A DNA stretch of 64,000 bases from Sciurus carolinensis (Eukaryota; Chordata; Mammalia; Rodentia; Sciuridae): NCBI RefSeq assembly GCF_902686445.1, contig NC_062218.1:16917515-16981514 (forward strand). Reading direction: 5' to 3'. Under the pieces are notes generated by a model. That model searched no databases. It had not been told where the DNA came from and was given only the letters and a program-made list of their open reading frames with translations. Numbering within the stretch: the first letter of the stretch is position 1; each line of letters starts with the position of its first letter. The position numbers and the translations under genes are program-made. Shown here one piece after another: positions 24,001 to 35,187 of this stretch.

Positions 24001-24319
24001 CTAGTTCACTCTCTAATTCTCAAACAGAGCATATTTACCTTGCGATAAAGTGATAACTACTTATGACACCAGATACAAGAAGCCAATTCAATATTTAAGG
24101 TTATATTACATTAAAAGAAGAAAATTACATATACATATATATATGTGCACACACATATTTATGTAATATATATTTTATTATTATTATATAGCATTTTAAT
24201 AATATTAAATAAAATATTATTGAATAAAGTAAATAATTTATATTAAAATTATTTCTATCATATAGTATTTTTATTTTATGTATTATATATTTGTTATATG
24301 TTTACTTATAAAATTATGT
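21086..24319. other. Unassigned AT-rich sequence with one decayed ID SINE
   Basis: Apart from the ID fragment at 23053-23128 and a TA-rich stretch at 24120-24300 nothing could be named. Confidence 0.5.
23053..23128 (+). mobile_element. Decayed ID-type SINE
   Basis: TTGGGGATGTAGTTTGATTA and CTTGCCTAGCATGCCCAAGG, followed by CCTGGGTTTTGTCTC, match a diverged ID head. No clear tail. Confidence 0.7.
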
Positions 24320-25020
24320 ATTTTATTGTTTCTTCTTTAGTTATACATCACAGTAAGATTCATTTTGACTTTTTTTTGTTGTTGTTGTTACTAGTGATTG
24401 AACTCATGAGCACTTGACCACTGCGTCACAATCCAGCCCTATTTTGTATTTTACTTAGAGACAGGGTCCCACTTAGTTGCTTAGGGCCTCACTTTTTGCT
24501 GAGGCTGGCTTTGAACTCTAGATCCTCCTGCCTCTGTCTCCAGAGCCACTGGGATTACAGGTATGTGCCACTGCACCGGGGTCATTTTGACACATTTTAA
24601 AAGCAGGTGATAAAATTTGTACTTTACCTCCCCTTCTCCTTCCCCCTGTTACCTTTCCTCTTTTCTATTGGTCTTTCTGCCATATACTTATAGTTTTTTG
24701 TTTTGTTTTGTTTTGTTTTTTTAATTACTGTTTGTGGATGCACATGATGGTGAAATTCACTGTGATATATTCATATATTTATCTACATAGAATCTGAGGT
24801 TAGACTCATTCCGATGTCTTTCTCTGTCCATTCCCTGCTCCCTTCCCTTCATTCCCCTTTTTCTACTCCACCAATCTTTCTTCTATTTTTTTTTTTTTTT
24901 TTTTTTTTGGTCCACACACTTATTTTGGATTAGCTTCTGCATATCAGAGAAAACATTTGACCTTGAACTTTTTAGAACTGGCTTATTTCAGTCAGCATGA
25001 TAGTCTCCAGAAAAGTACCT
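24320..25020 (-). mobile_element. L1 3' end, interrupted by a B1-dID
   Basis: Read on the minus strand it contains the last ORF2 codons (near 24960-25010, the GDYHAD/ISQF region) and the 3' UTR, with the TATCAGAGAAAACATTTGAC signature on the plus strand. The insertion at 24370-24591 splits it. A T-rich run of about 23 bases lies at 24887-24909. Confidence 0.75.
24370..24591 (-). mobile_element. B1-dID composite SINE inside the L1 tail
   Basis: T-rich tail with (GTT)n, the ID part and then the B1 part (AGACAGGGTCCCACTTAG ... GGGATTACAGGTATGTGCC). A perfect 10-bp direct repeat TCATTTTGAC lies at 24360-24369 and 24592-24601. Confidence 0.95.
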
Positions 25021-26084
25021 TGAGAAAACAATTATGCAAAGTTTTATGGGGGCACTGTTTATGTTAGAATCAATCACAAGGATGGCATAAGAAGGATGGC
25101 TTTCCCAGATAAAGTGAAAGAAAGAAGAAGGGCAACTATAAAAACCACAAATGTTAAAAGAAACAATGAGGCTACAGTATCCATTTGATGACTGGATAAA
25201 ATCTTCATACAATTTGAATCATTTATGGATATATAATATCTATGCATGCAATATATCTGTAGATATATAATATTTATGAATGCAAGTCCTCCTAGTATAT
25301 CTTTTTTCATTCTCCAAGATTACCAATTTTCATTTCCTCCTATTTCAATAGCTATTTGGTACTTATAGATATTTGATGTTTATAGTAAATTAAATAATAC
25401 TTTACTGCTAGCTACTTTTGATATGGTGACACCAAATTAAGCTAGTAGCAACATTGTGTTTGATGTAATAGAAGTACAAATAAAATATATTTTAAACAAC
25501 ACAGAGTGTAAGATACAGGTATGTGCTGCCTCATTTCAAAACTCTAATCAGATCTACAAATATGACAGGATTGACATTTGTCAATCATACTGCCCAGAAC
25601 ATTGCTGACTGAAGAAAGACTGAGTCTGTTAGATATATAATGAGCTCACTCAGAGGGTATACATTGAATTTTTCTTTGTCAATTTTCTCTATCAATTGAT
25701 GCTTTCACAATAACATTATTATAAATCACTTTAAATAAATTAAGTATAAATTTCTCTATTCATATTCATTCTCATGAATTATATCAATCATATTTGTCAA
25801 AATTATATATTTATTAATCTCTAAAATAAATATTGATAGGATTATAAGCTTAATAATGTGTAAAGAGAGCATAAGGTATAAAAATGCAACTTTACTATTG
25901 ACATGTATTTTCTGAGTCCCAATTGTATATAACTCCAGTTTTTTATCTATTAAGACCTGCTATATTAATATTTATATCTTAAAAGAAGTATTGGTAGAAT
26001 TTGTAGAATCCATTGGAAAAGTTAGTTTTTTAAATTATAACAAAACTTACTTTCAGTTAGTCTAGCATTATCACTCATTATTTT
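25021..26084. other. Unassigned AT-rich sequence
   Basis: No exon, RNA gene or named repeat recognised. Confidence 0.5.
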
Positions 26085-26545
26085 TTAAAATATTTCTTTC
26101 TGTTTTTAATTGGCTTAATTGTACATATATTGTACAGTGTCATGTTTGAGTACACATTGTGTAATAATCAAATGAGAACATTTATCATATCTATCACCCC
26201 AAACATTTATCATTAGTGTGTGGTGAGAACATTCAAATTCCTATCTTCTAGCTATTTTGATACATTAAAAGTGATATCATTGCTGGGTGTCTTGGCATTT
26301 GCCTGTAACTCCAGCGACTATTGAGGCTGAGGCAGGAGGATTGGGAATTCAAAGCCATCCTCAACAATGGCGAGGTGCTAAGTAACGTAGTGAGACTCTG
26401 TCCCTAAATAAAATACAAAAAAGGGCTGGGGATGTGGCTCAATGGTTGAGTGTCCCTGAGTTCAATCCCCAGTACCCCCCAAAAAAGTGATATTATTAAC
26501 TCTAGACACCCTTCTAGGAATAAAATACTAGAACTTATTTGCTGA
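26085..26545 (-). mobile_element. Old L1 3' UTR (L1MA-like), interrupted by a B1-dID
   Basis: The plus strand carries the reverse complement of a classic old L1 tail: 'TTGTACATATATTGTACAG', 'CACATTGTGTAATAATCAAA', then after the SINE TTATTAACTCTAGACACCC and 'ACTAGAACTTATT'. Confidence 0.8.
26281..26482 (+). mobile_element. B1-dID composite SINE
   Basis: B1 part from TGCTGGGTGTCTTGGCATTT to 'GAGACTCTGTCCCTAAATA', then ID part 'GGCTGGGGATGTGGCTCAA'. Flanked by AAAAGTGATATCAT (26267-26280) and AAAAGTGATATTAT (26483-26496), one mismatch in 14. Confidence 0.95.
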
Positions 26546-28133
26546 TGAGTATAAAATCAAAGTTAGGTAAGAGAATTAACTTCTGGAATCCTAAGTTAAA
26601 AAAAAATCTTTCAATTTTAATTGTCTCATCATATGAAATAATGACCCTTGTCTCAGTACTACATACGTGTGTGTGTGTATCTGTGTGTGTGTGTGTGTGT
26701 ACATTATGTGGATTGTGATAAAACAGGTTGAAAAAGTGCACTGTAATTTGTAAAACATTTTGCAATTGAATTATATTTATGGTTAAATGTAATGTAGACC
26801 CATCTATGTCCTATGATTTTCTTTCAGACATACTTCATAGAACAAAGGCCACAAGTGAACCCAGCACTAATATTTTTAATTGATGTTCACATAACTATAA
26901 ACCTGGCAGTGTCTTTAATAATGTAAATTTGATGGGGTATTTGAGCTCAACTAATTCACTAATTCACTTGACAATCATGTATCCAGTTCTGATCACTGCT
27001 GAACAACTAATGTTACAAAAAACAATTTAAATCTCTTTCATATCAGAGGTCTTCATAGTGGTCGTGGACACAGGCACTGAAAGAAAAGGTGGATATTCAT
27101 GCAAAAGTGCCATGTCAAGAGGAAATCAAAAGAAGCAATTCATCTGCAACAGAGGTTTCAGAGAAATTGAGCACAGTGTGAGCACAGGAAGATCCCAGTC
27201 AAAATAAATCTGAACAAAGCATTGTTATGATTTAGGAACAGGCAATATTTCATTATAGCTAGGCCTGAATGTACTGAGAACCACCTTAAGAAGGAGCTTT
27301 AAGGAAAGGAATCTCATACTGACTGTAATGAGCCTTTACTGACATATCATCATACCTATCCAATTTGAGTTTTTAAACATCATTTGGCAAGATGGACATC
27401 TATGACAAGGCCCTGATTGAATTTTTATGATAATAGAAGATCCTTCTGTGAATGGTTGTTCACAGTCTCTGCCATATTAAAAATACTCCCTTATATTATA
27501 ATTATATCCTTTACATTCTGGGTTGGATAAATACCACCTCCTTCCAAAGTCACAGAATTAATACCTGCCCTGTCTCCCTGAATTGCTTTTGGGATTATGA
27601 TCTGTTTTCAAGCTTCATATTCTATTAAAGATTCATATTCTATTAATAATAATTAAATTATTTGTGATAGGTTTTCATATGATACCAGTGTATGTGTACA
27701 TGTGGGCATATACAGCACTTGTTCATAACATGAATATACACATGTATATATTTTATATATATATGTAAATACCGCATTAAAATTTACCTTAACAAAATTG
27801 TAAACATCTCCGTGAAAACTGTAATAATGCGTAACTATTTTGGCAAAGGTAGGATTTTGTTACTTAGTACCACTTGACCATTTTGAATGTTTAACTTTGA
27901 ATGCCAACAGAAATTCACACTTTTAACCTGATATCTGTTATCACTGGGGTTCAAGAATCCACAGCTTGCGTGATTTCTTAGTTTTGATCTTTGACGAGAG
28001 ATAACACCAATGGTGAATCAAGATATATGAAAGCAAAATAATCCCATATAAGACAACATAGCACTATATATTCAGGGATTTCTTTGTGTTTTACATAAAC
28101 GAATAGCAAATAATTCAAATCCTAGGAAATAGT
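26546..28133. other. Unassigned intronic sequence with a (GT)n tract
   Basis: A GT-rich microsatellite lies at 26667-26701. Otherwise no exon or repeat was recognised up to the donor of the cadherin exon. Confidence 0.5.
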
Positions 28134-28139
28134 ACTTAC
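28134..28139 (-). other. 5' splice donor of the cadherin exon
   Basis: On the minus strand the exon ends CAG-A and is followed directly by GTAAGT, a near-ideal donor. The phase (one base of the next codon) fits a type II cadherin exon boundary. Confidence 0.9.
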
Positions 28140-28307
28140 TCTGTGGAAATCGTGGTGGGTTGTCGTTGACATCTGTCAGGGTGATGTTGACTGTTGTAGA
28201 TCCAGAGAGCCCTCCGACTTGACCAGCCATGTCTTTGGCTTGAATGACCACTGAGTAGTGTTCTCTGGCTTCTCTGTCCATGTTATGTAAGGCTGTTCTA
28301 ATAACTC
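28140..28307 (-). CDS. CDH18: Internal exon of a type II cadherin (end of EC2), probably cadherin-18
   Basis: This exon encodes part of a classical type II cadherin, a single-pass membrane protein that makes calcium-dependent cell-cell contacts, mainly in the nervous system. Read on the minus strand it has 2 leading bases, 55 complete codons and 1 trailing base, 168 bp in all, with no stop. The peptide starts [17 protein letters not shown], contains the [17 protein letters not shown] stretch and ends at the calcium-binding linker [11 protein letters not shown] that joins EC2 to EC3. It is preceded by an AG acceptor (28308-28309) and followed by a GTAAGT donor (28134-28139). The trailing A would start a lysine codon if the next exon starts AA or AG, as expected for CDH18 (PQ-K). 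The peptide matches CDH18 as I recall it at every position; CDH6, CDH9, CDH10 and CDH12 differ at several. Type II cadherin identity is close to certain; the paralogue rests on memory. Confidence 0.85.
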
Positions 28308-28340
28308 CTGTAATACATACATTTTAAATAATAATCAGTG
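28308..28340 (-). other. 3' splice acceptor and candidate branch site of the cadherin exon
   Basis: On the minus strand the intron ends TGTATGTATTACAG before the exon. The pyrimidine tract is weak and interrupted by purines. A CTGAT branch-site match has its A at about 28335, 27 bases before the junction, which is a normal spacing. AG and branch site are seen; branch use is inferred. Confidence 0.75.
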
Positions 28341-28424
28341 TGTGTTTTATATACATAAAGGCTGCTCAGATGTATTAATTTTTTATGTTTTAAGAACTGT
28401 CTTTTCAACATTTGTTTACAATAA

Positions 28425-28457
28425 AAAAAAATAAAAAATAAAAAAATAAAAAAATAA
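28425..28457 (+). repeat. A-rich (A6-8T)n simple repeat
   Basis: Runs of six to eight A's separated by single T's, about 110 bases upstream of the cadherin exon in the direction of transcription. Confidence 0.85.
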
Positions 28458-28504
28458 TTAGAACAGAAATACGTATATTAGATTAAAATAATTAAGCTAA
28501 AAAA

Positions 28505-28680
28505 AAGAACTGTTCTTTTTTATTGGTTCTTTTTAGTCATATATAAAATTTATTTTAATATACTTGTAAAGGGTGGAATAAAACGTGCTCTGATTTAGTC
28601 CCCAGTACTTTCCCTCTTTCCCCTCTTCTCCCTCCACCTATTCCCTTTCTTCTACTCTGTCAATCTAAGAAATATCTTTT
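28505..28680 (-). mobile_element. L1 3' UTR fragment
   Basis: The plus strand shows TTCTTTTTAGTCATATATAA followed by the pyrimidine-rich CCCTCTTTCCCC and CACCTATTCCC stretches, as in the reversed L1 tails at 24600-24880 and 29785-29985. Confidence 0.65.
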
Positions 28681-29784
28681 TAAGTAGCATATTTTTAAAA
28701 GAAAACCACTTCTGCACTTTAACAATGCACTAAAACTGACTCATGCAGACATTTACCTACAATCATTTGTCCCTAACCATTCTTTTGGTGACTAATTAAG
28801 TTATTAATCCGTCTACAGTTCCTGGGGTTGATGGCCCCTGGAGTTCAGCCCTCTGCCCTGATTCCTTCCGCCGGTGGGCTGGGCATTTCACAATTGTTCT
28901 TCTCAGAAGTGTCAGTTAAGAGGTCTTATTGATTTTAGCAGAGGTTAATTTTCTTCCTTACAGAACAATTTACATGACTTGCTGGTAGGGTCATCAAAGT
29001 TTGATGAAGGATAACTGCAGGACTGTAGACACTTGAACAAAGATTTTAGGAAGAAGCATTTTTACGTGTATCAAGACAAAAAATGTCTCCCCCGAAAACA
29101 TATTTATCAAGAATGATATGTGTGTATTTTAGAAAAATAAAGAGTTTGAGTCTAGAAATCACAAGCAAAAGTAACATTTTTTTTTATCTTATATTATCAG
29201 GGAGACATTTAATGCCCTTCATGATGGATACTTGGACTGAATGAAGGCATGGAAAATATATATGCATTTTTGATACTGCACTTATAAACACCCTGTCCCC
29301 CAAGAAATTCAATAGCTCTGTCAGTAGTCTGAAATCCAAAAACCAAAACCACATTTTACAGAGGACAAAGTTAACCAAGAGCCTACTATCTCATATAATT
29401 AAAAAATCTTATCGCCAGATGAGATATATTATAAATATGTATTTTTATGTCTATATTTATATTTTCATACAAATAGTTATGTAAATGTATGGGCCCTTTC
29501 AAACATGTGTCTTCATGTAAGAAACTAATTTTTTAAAAATTTTTGTTTAAAATATTTGTATCATATCACCATTGAGAAAGACAAAAAGAACTGCTATTGA
29601 TCTCACATTGGTTAGTTATTCCTGCAATTTGTTGGAAACTGCCAATTAAAACTGCTAACTGTAAAGTTTACCAAACATTTGTACATACAATTTCTTGAAA
29701 TAACAGAGAAAATAGAGTTGTATACTCAGAATTAAAAAACAAAAAAGTCGTTAAGATTGGAAAAGATCCATCACTTTTTATAAA
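28681..29784. other. Unassigned sequence
   Basis: A GC-richer patch lies near 28820-28890. No exon or named repeat recognised. Confidence 0.45.
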
Positions 29785-29985
29785 TGTCCCCCTTTTATTA
29801 GTGCATTATAATTATTCATAATAGTGGGATTCATTGTTACATATTTCTACATGCACAGAGTGGAACAATGGAATTTGGCTGATTTTGCTCCCCAGTACTT
29901 CTACTCTCCTGCCTCTCCTCCTTCCTGTTGGTCTTTATTCTACTGTTGTCCATTCTGTTTTCATGAAATACTCTCCTTTCAAACT
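29785..29985 (-). mobile_element. L1 3' UTR fragment
   Basis: Reversed L1 tail starting near TTTTATTAGTGCATTATAAT and containing the C-rich 'TGCCTCTCCTCCTTCCTG' stretch. Confidence 0.65.
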
Positions 29986-29995
29986 TCTTTTTTCT

Positions 29996-30103
29996 AGCCA
30001 TGCATGGTGGTAAACACTTGTAATTCCCAGCAACTTGGGAGATTGAGGCAGGAGGATTATAGGTTGACAATCAGCCTCAGCAACTTAAGGAGGCCCTAAG
30101 CAA
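29996..30103 (+). mobile_element. B1 half of a SINE, truncated
   Basis: It reads AGCCATGCATGGTGGTAAAC, then GGGAGATTGAGGCAGGAGG, then 'CAGCAACTTAAGGAGGCCC'. The ID half is missing; instead a (TTCTTCTTT)n pyrimidine tract follows at 30108-30150. Confidence 0.8.
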
Positions 30104-31079
30104 CTTCTACATCTCTTTTCTTCTTCTTTTTCTTCTTTTCTTCTTTTATTTTGTTTAACTAAATGGATTATCTGAGGGAAGAGCCTTTGGCACCAGAAAA
30201 AATGATCCCAGGACTTTCAAACATTGTAACTGAGGAGGGATAGGAAAAACCCCTGAAGCTAAATAGAAAAGAAAATTATTCTTATCACAATAAATTTTAA
30301 TAACATGATAATAAATGATTCATCTAATTCATGCATATGGAAAAGCCTCAAGTCTCTTTGTTAAAATGAACAATGTTTTATCACACTTGATAATTGCATA
30401 AGTAGTCACTGAATTGATGCAGGAATGAATTAGCAAGGGATTTATGAAAATATTTTAGAAAAAGGATGTATATTTTTTAGTACTTGAGAAAAAATAAAGA
30501 TGACTTTTTTTTGAAAAGAATACATTATAAATGGAAATTGCCTTGGATGGGAAGAAGTGTGGGGATGTTACCAAAGATGATCTTCTACAGCATAATCGGT
30601 AAAATGAAGTTTTCAAACTATAAATATTTAAAGATCAAACCAATCACCCATCCTTACAGAGTAACTTTATAGATTTCTCTATAAAGTGCAATTCGAATGT
30701 TGGTCATTTAAGAGGGCCAGAGAGAGGAAACCAGTGGAATGCCCTTTTGTATCCTGTGGACATCTGTGATTTCACTAGGGTGCTGTTATCTCCTTCCTTT
30801 TATAGGACAGACACTTACTTACTTGTCACTGTGAAGAAAAGGAAGGTAAAGGTCAAATCCAGAACTGAGGAATGCTTCTCAGGAGCCATTGTGTCAGGAT
30901 CATGGAAACCCACAATTATCTGGAGGATGGCCTGATTGCATGTGCTTAGCCAGGACCCCCTCTGGTCCCTATGGGTAACTGGGAGTGGCACAGTCAACTT
31001 TCCATGGGAACACAGTCCCAGGGCAGGCTATTCTTGTCTAACCTGAAGTCCAGGTTCATGAAAGCAGGTGACCTGGGGC
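30104..31079. other. Unassigned sequence
   Basis: Pyrimidine-rich start, then nothing recognisable as gene or repeat. Confidence 0.45.
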
Positions 31080-32372
31080 ATAATTGCTGCACAATCTTTA
31101 TTTTTTCTTTTCCTTTTAAGTAAACTTTTAGGTTCACACACAAAATGGAAAAGTACAGAGAATTCCCATATGCTCCCTCCCCTCTACACACACAGTCTCC
31201 CATGGTATAGACATCATCCCCCAGATTGGTACCTTTGTTACAGCTGATGAGGTTACTTCAGCACATCACTATCACTTGAAGTTGAGTTTCACAATTAGTC
31301 TCACTTTCGGTGCTGTGAATTCTGAGTTCCAATAATAGTAGAAACAGCTGTGTCCACATTATATAATACAGAATAGTTACAATGCCCTGAAAAGTCTTTC
31401 CTCTACTTATTCATTCCTTCTTTCTATCAGTCTTTTAAAAAACACTCTTTTATTTTTAGTCTTGACACGTCTGCCTTTTCCCAAATGTTATATAACTGAA
31501 ATACTCGGGAGTTATTCTCCTTCACATGTCTTATTTCACTTAATAATATCCACTTAAGCTTCTTCCTGTCATTTTATAGCTTGATAGCTCAGCTCATTCC
31601 TTTTTAGTGCTGACTAATATCCCATTATCTGGATACAATACCAGTTATGTACACATTCACTGACTGAAGAACATATTGATTGCTTCTAAATTTCACAATT
31701 ATAAGAAAAATTGTAAGATTTTTGTATGAACATCAGATTTCATCTCATTTCAGTGGATCCCAGAATGTGAATGCCAGATCACATGGTCTGAGTGGAGTTA
31801 GTTTTGTTAGAAACTCTCAAACCGTCTGCTACCGTGGCTGAACAATTCTTTCCCACCAGCGATGATTATCTTTTTTCTCCACAACCTAGCCAGGCTGTGA
31901 TGTTTTCAAGACTCTTGACTTCAGTTAATTAAATAGGTGTACAGTGGTGTCTGATTTTGTATTTATTTTCATCTCTCTAATAACATATGATGTTGAACAT
32001 CTTTTTATAGATTAATTCGCCATCTATATACCTTGTTTCATGAAGTGTCTGTTCTGGTCTTTGGATGGACCATTTAAAAAATAGATTTTTCCATTTTTCT
32101 ATTGCTGTTGAATTTTAAATTTTCTTTTATGTATTGTGAAATATATGAAGCAGTATGTATCATTCAAGGTTCTCTGGAGAATCATAACCAAAACGTCACA
32201 CACAGATAGATAAAAATCAAGCCATTAGAAGAAATTTTCTCAGATCATGAGAAATTCTACAGTTACCATCTTTAAGGTTTTGTTTTGGTTTGGTTTGGTT
32301 TTTTGGTAGTAAGAATTTAATCCAGAGGCACTTAACCACTGAGTCACTTTCACAGACCTTTTATATTTCTTT

Positions 32373-33696
32373 TTTGTTGTTGTTGTTAATTTTACTAATA
32401 TATTTTACTTCACTGGATATGTCTAACATGTTACAATGCCAACACAAATAGTGCACAGCTACTGAGATTTTTTTTACATTCTTTTTTATTATTAAATCTT
32501 TGAAATCCAAGGTGTACTTTTTAAAAATAATTTACTTATTTTGATTCATTGTAAATAATGGGGTACAACTTGTTTCTCTGGTTGTACAGGAGGTAGAGTC
32601 ATACAATTTGTGTAATCATACAAGTACATAGGGTAATGATGTTTGTCTCATTCTGTTAGTTTTCCTTCCCCCCAGCCCTCCCACCCATCTTTTTCCTCTA
32701 TGTAATCCATCCTTCCTCCATTCTTGCCTCCCTCCATCCTCCATTATGTATCATCATCCACTTATCAGAGAGATCATTTGGCCTTTGGTTTTTCGGGGTT
32801 GGCTTATCTCACTTAGCATGATATTCTCTAACTTCATCCATTTGTCTGCAAATGCCATAATTTTATTCTCCTTTATGGCTGAGTAATATTCCGTTGTGTA
32901 TATATACCACAGTTTCTTTATCCATTCATCAATTGAAGGGCATCTAGGTTGGTTCCACAATCTAGCTATTGTGAATTGAGCAGCTATGAACATTGATGTG
33001 GCTGTATCACTATAGCATGCTGATTTTAAGTCCTTTGGGTATAGGGCAAGGAGTGGGATAGCTGGATCAAATGGTGGTTCCATTCCAAGTTTTCTAAGGA
33101 CTCTCCACACTGCTTTCCAGAGTGCACTAATTTGCAACTCCACCAGCAATGTATGAGTGTACCTTTTTCCCCACATCCTTGCTAACACCTTTTGCTGCTT
33201 GTATTCTTGATAATCGCCATTCTAGTTGGGGTGAGATGGAATCTTAAGGTAGTTTTCATTTGCATTTCTCTTATTACTAGAGATGTTGAACATTTTTTCA
33301 CTTATCTGTTGATTGCTTGTAGATCCTCTTCTGTGAAGTATGTGCTCATTTCCTTAGCCCTTTTGTTGATTGGGTTATTTGTATTCTTGGTGCAAAGTTT
33401 TTGAGTTCTTTATAGATTCTGGAGATTAGTTCTCTATCTGAAGTATGTGGGGCAAAGATTTTCTCCCACTCTGTAGGCTCTCTCTTCACATTGCTGATAG
33501 TTTCCTTTGCTGAGAAAAATCTTTTTAGTTTGAATTAATCCCAGTTATTGATTCTTGCTTTTATTTCTTGTGCTTTGGGAGACATGTTAAGGAAGTCTGA
33601 TCCTAAGCCAATATGAAGATTTGGACCTACTTTTTCTTCTATAAAGTGCAGGGTCTCTGGTCTGACTCCAAGGTCCTTGATCCATTTTGAGTTGAG
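32373..33696 (-). mobile_element. 5'-truncated L1 with probable 3' transduced sequence
   Basis: On the minus strand ORF2 begins near 33696 (truncated), runs to about 32754 and is followed by the 3' UTR to about 32518, where an A-rich end appears. Then comes about 145 bp of non-L1 sequence (32373-32517), ending in an (AAC)n/A tail. Imperfect TTTTAT(AT)TTCTT repeats at 32359-32372 and 33697-33708 flank the whole block. Confidence 0.75.
32754..33188 (-). pseudogene. L1 ORF2 C-terminal fragment
   Basis: A 144-codon frame with ALWKAVWRVLRKLGMEPPFD, then [40 protein letters not shown] and [12 protein letters not shown], the conserved C-terminal end of L1 ORF2. The zinc-knuckle region at its start is broken (a frame shift gives ARMWGKRYTHTLLVELQ), so this is not a working protein. 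Divergence is modest compared with the old L1 around it, so it is a later insertion. Confidence 0.9.
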
Positions 33697-34927
33697 TTTT
33701 ATTTCTTATTTTGAGACAGGATCTCTCTAAGTTGCTGAGGCTGGCTGTGAACTTGTGATCTTCCTGCCTTAGCCTCTGGGGTTGCTTGGATTACAGGCAT
33801 GCACTACCATACCTGGCTCCCATTCCATTTTTGGATGTCAAATACACAGATGTTGATGGTGAGAATTCCAGTCCAAGAGTAGAAGACCAAGGACCGAGCT
33901 CAAGCAATCAGGCAGTAGAAAGAGCACATTTTCCCTTACTTTATATTTTACTTCTTTCAGAGTCCTAATGTATTAGATGATGCTCACCTGTATTGGAAAG
34001 GTAAATATGCTTTACAAATCCCTACAATTCAAATAAGAATACAAGTTTGCAGCATTCTCACCTGGACACCCAGGAATAATTTTTAACCAAGTATGTGGGC
34101 ACTCCATAGCCTAGTGAGGTTGACACATAAAATCAACCATTACACAATCTTTTTTTAGGTTTGCCTTTTGAAGATATTTTCTCCCACTGTCTGATTTAAC
34201 TTCTTTTTCTTTTGACAATATCTTTAAGAAAATAGACTTTGAAAAATTTAATGAAGTATAGTATATCTACCATTTCTTTCATGGAAAGAATGGTTATTGT
34301 ATCTAAAATACCACCACAGCCAAGATCACTTTGATTTCTTTCCCATATTATTCCCTAGGACTTTCTTGAATTTTAAATTTTATGTTTAGAATTATATTTA
34401 ATTTTGAGTTAATTTTTGTGAAGTACATAAGGACTAATTTTAGATTTTTTGGCATGTTGATGAGCAGTTCATTTTATTGTTTTGATTGCAGTATGGATTA
34501 GCAATAATAAGAAAAAAAACTATATTTTCTCATTATCTTGGCTTTGTTTCTTTGTGAAAATTAGTCAATTATGCATTCTGAATTTTTTAAGGCTCTCTAG
34601 TCTGTTCCATGGATCCATTTGTCTATTTTTTCCATCAATATCACACTATTTTGATTAGTATAGCTTTAGAGTAAACTTGAACTTGGGCAGAGTCAGTATC
34701 CTACCTTACCCTTCTTCTACTGTGGCTATTTCGGTATTTTTTTACTCCAAATATGTTGTAAAATCATCTTGGTAATAACTATAAAATAACATTTGGGTTT
34801 TGATTGATATTACATTGTATCTATGTATCAAGTTGGGAACAACTGACATTTTGACAATATTGAATCTTTCTACCCTGAACATGCAACATTGCCTGATTTA
34901 CTTAGTTTTTTAAAAATTGTTTTCATC

Positions 34928-35135
34928 TTTGTTTTTATTTTTTTTTTTCTCCCCTCTGATGGGCCGGGGATTCAAACTGGGGTCCTTCCACTCCTTGGCC
35001 TATACCCAAAGGACTTAAAATCAACATACTACAATGATACAGTCACATCAAAGTTCATAGCTGCTCAATTTACAATAGCCAGATTGTGGAACCAACCTAG
35101 ATGCTCTTCAATTAATGAATATATAAAGAAACTGT

Positions 35136-35187
<52 letters not shown>

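Larger units (their letters stand above)
1..28139 (-). other. Presumed downstream intron of the cadherin gene
   Basis: No further exon could be recognised downstream of the cadherin donor in this direction. The next type II cadherin exon (start of EC3) was looked for and not found, so it should lie beyond position 1. The interval is repeats and unassigned AT-rich sequence. Intron status is inferred from the exon at 28140-28307. Confidence 0.6.
32281..33818 (-). mobile_element. B1-dID SINE, split by an L1
   Basis: The ID half is at 32281-32358 (T/G-rich tail, then TTTAATCCAGAGGCACTTAA) and the B1 half at 33709-33818 (TTGAGACAGGATCTCTCTAA ... GGATTACAGGCATGCACTAC). The halves fit together in the normal order, with about 1.3 kb of L1-related sequence between. 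Confidence 0.85.
32156..34149. mobile_element. Interspersed repeat inserted in the old L1 (family not named), itself interrupted
   Basis: 32156-32280 (GGTTCTCTGGAGAATCATAA) and 33819-34149 (ending GTTGACACATAAAATCAACC and ATTACACA) look like the two ends of a common old mammalian repeat, with a SINE and L1 insertion between them. I recognise the ends but cannot name the family. Confidence 0.55.
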
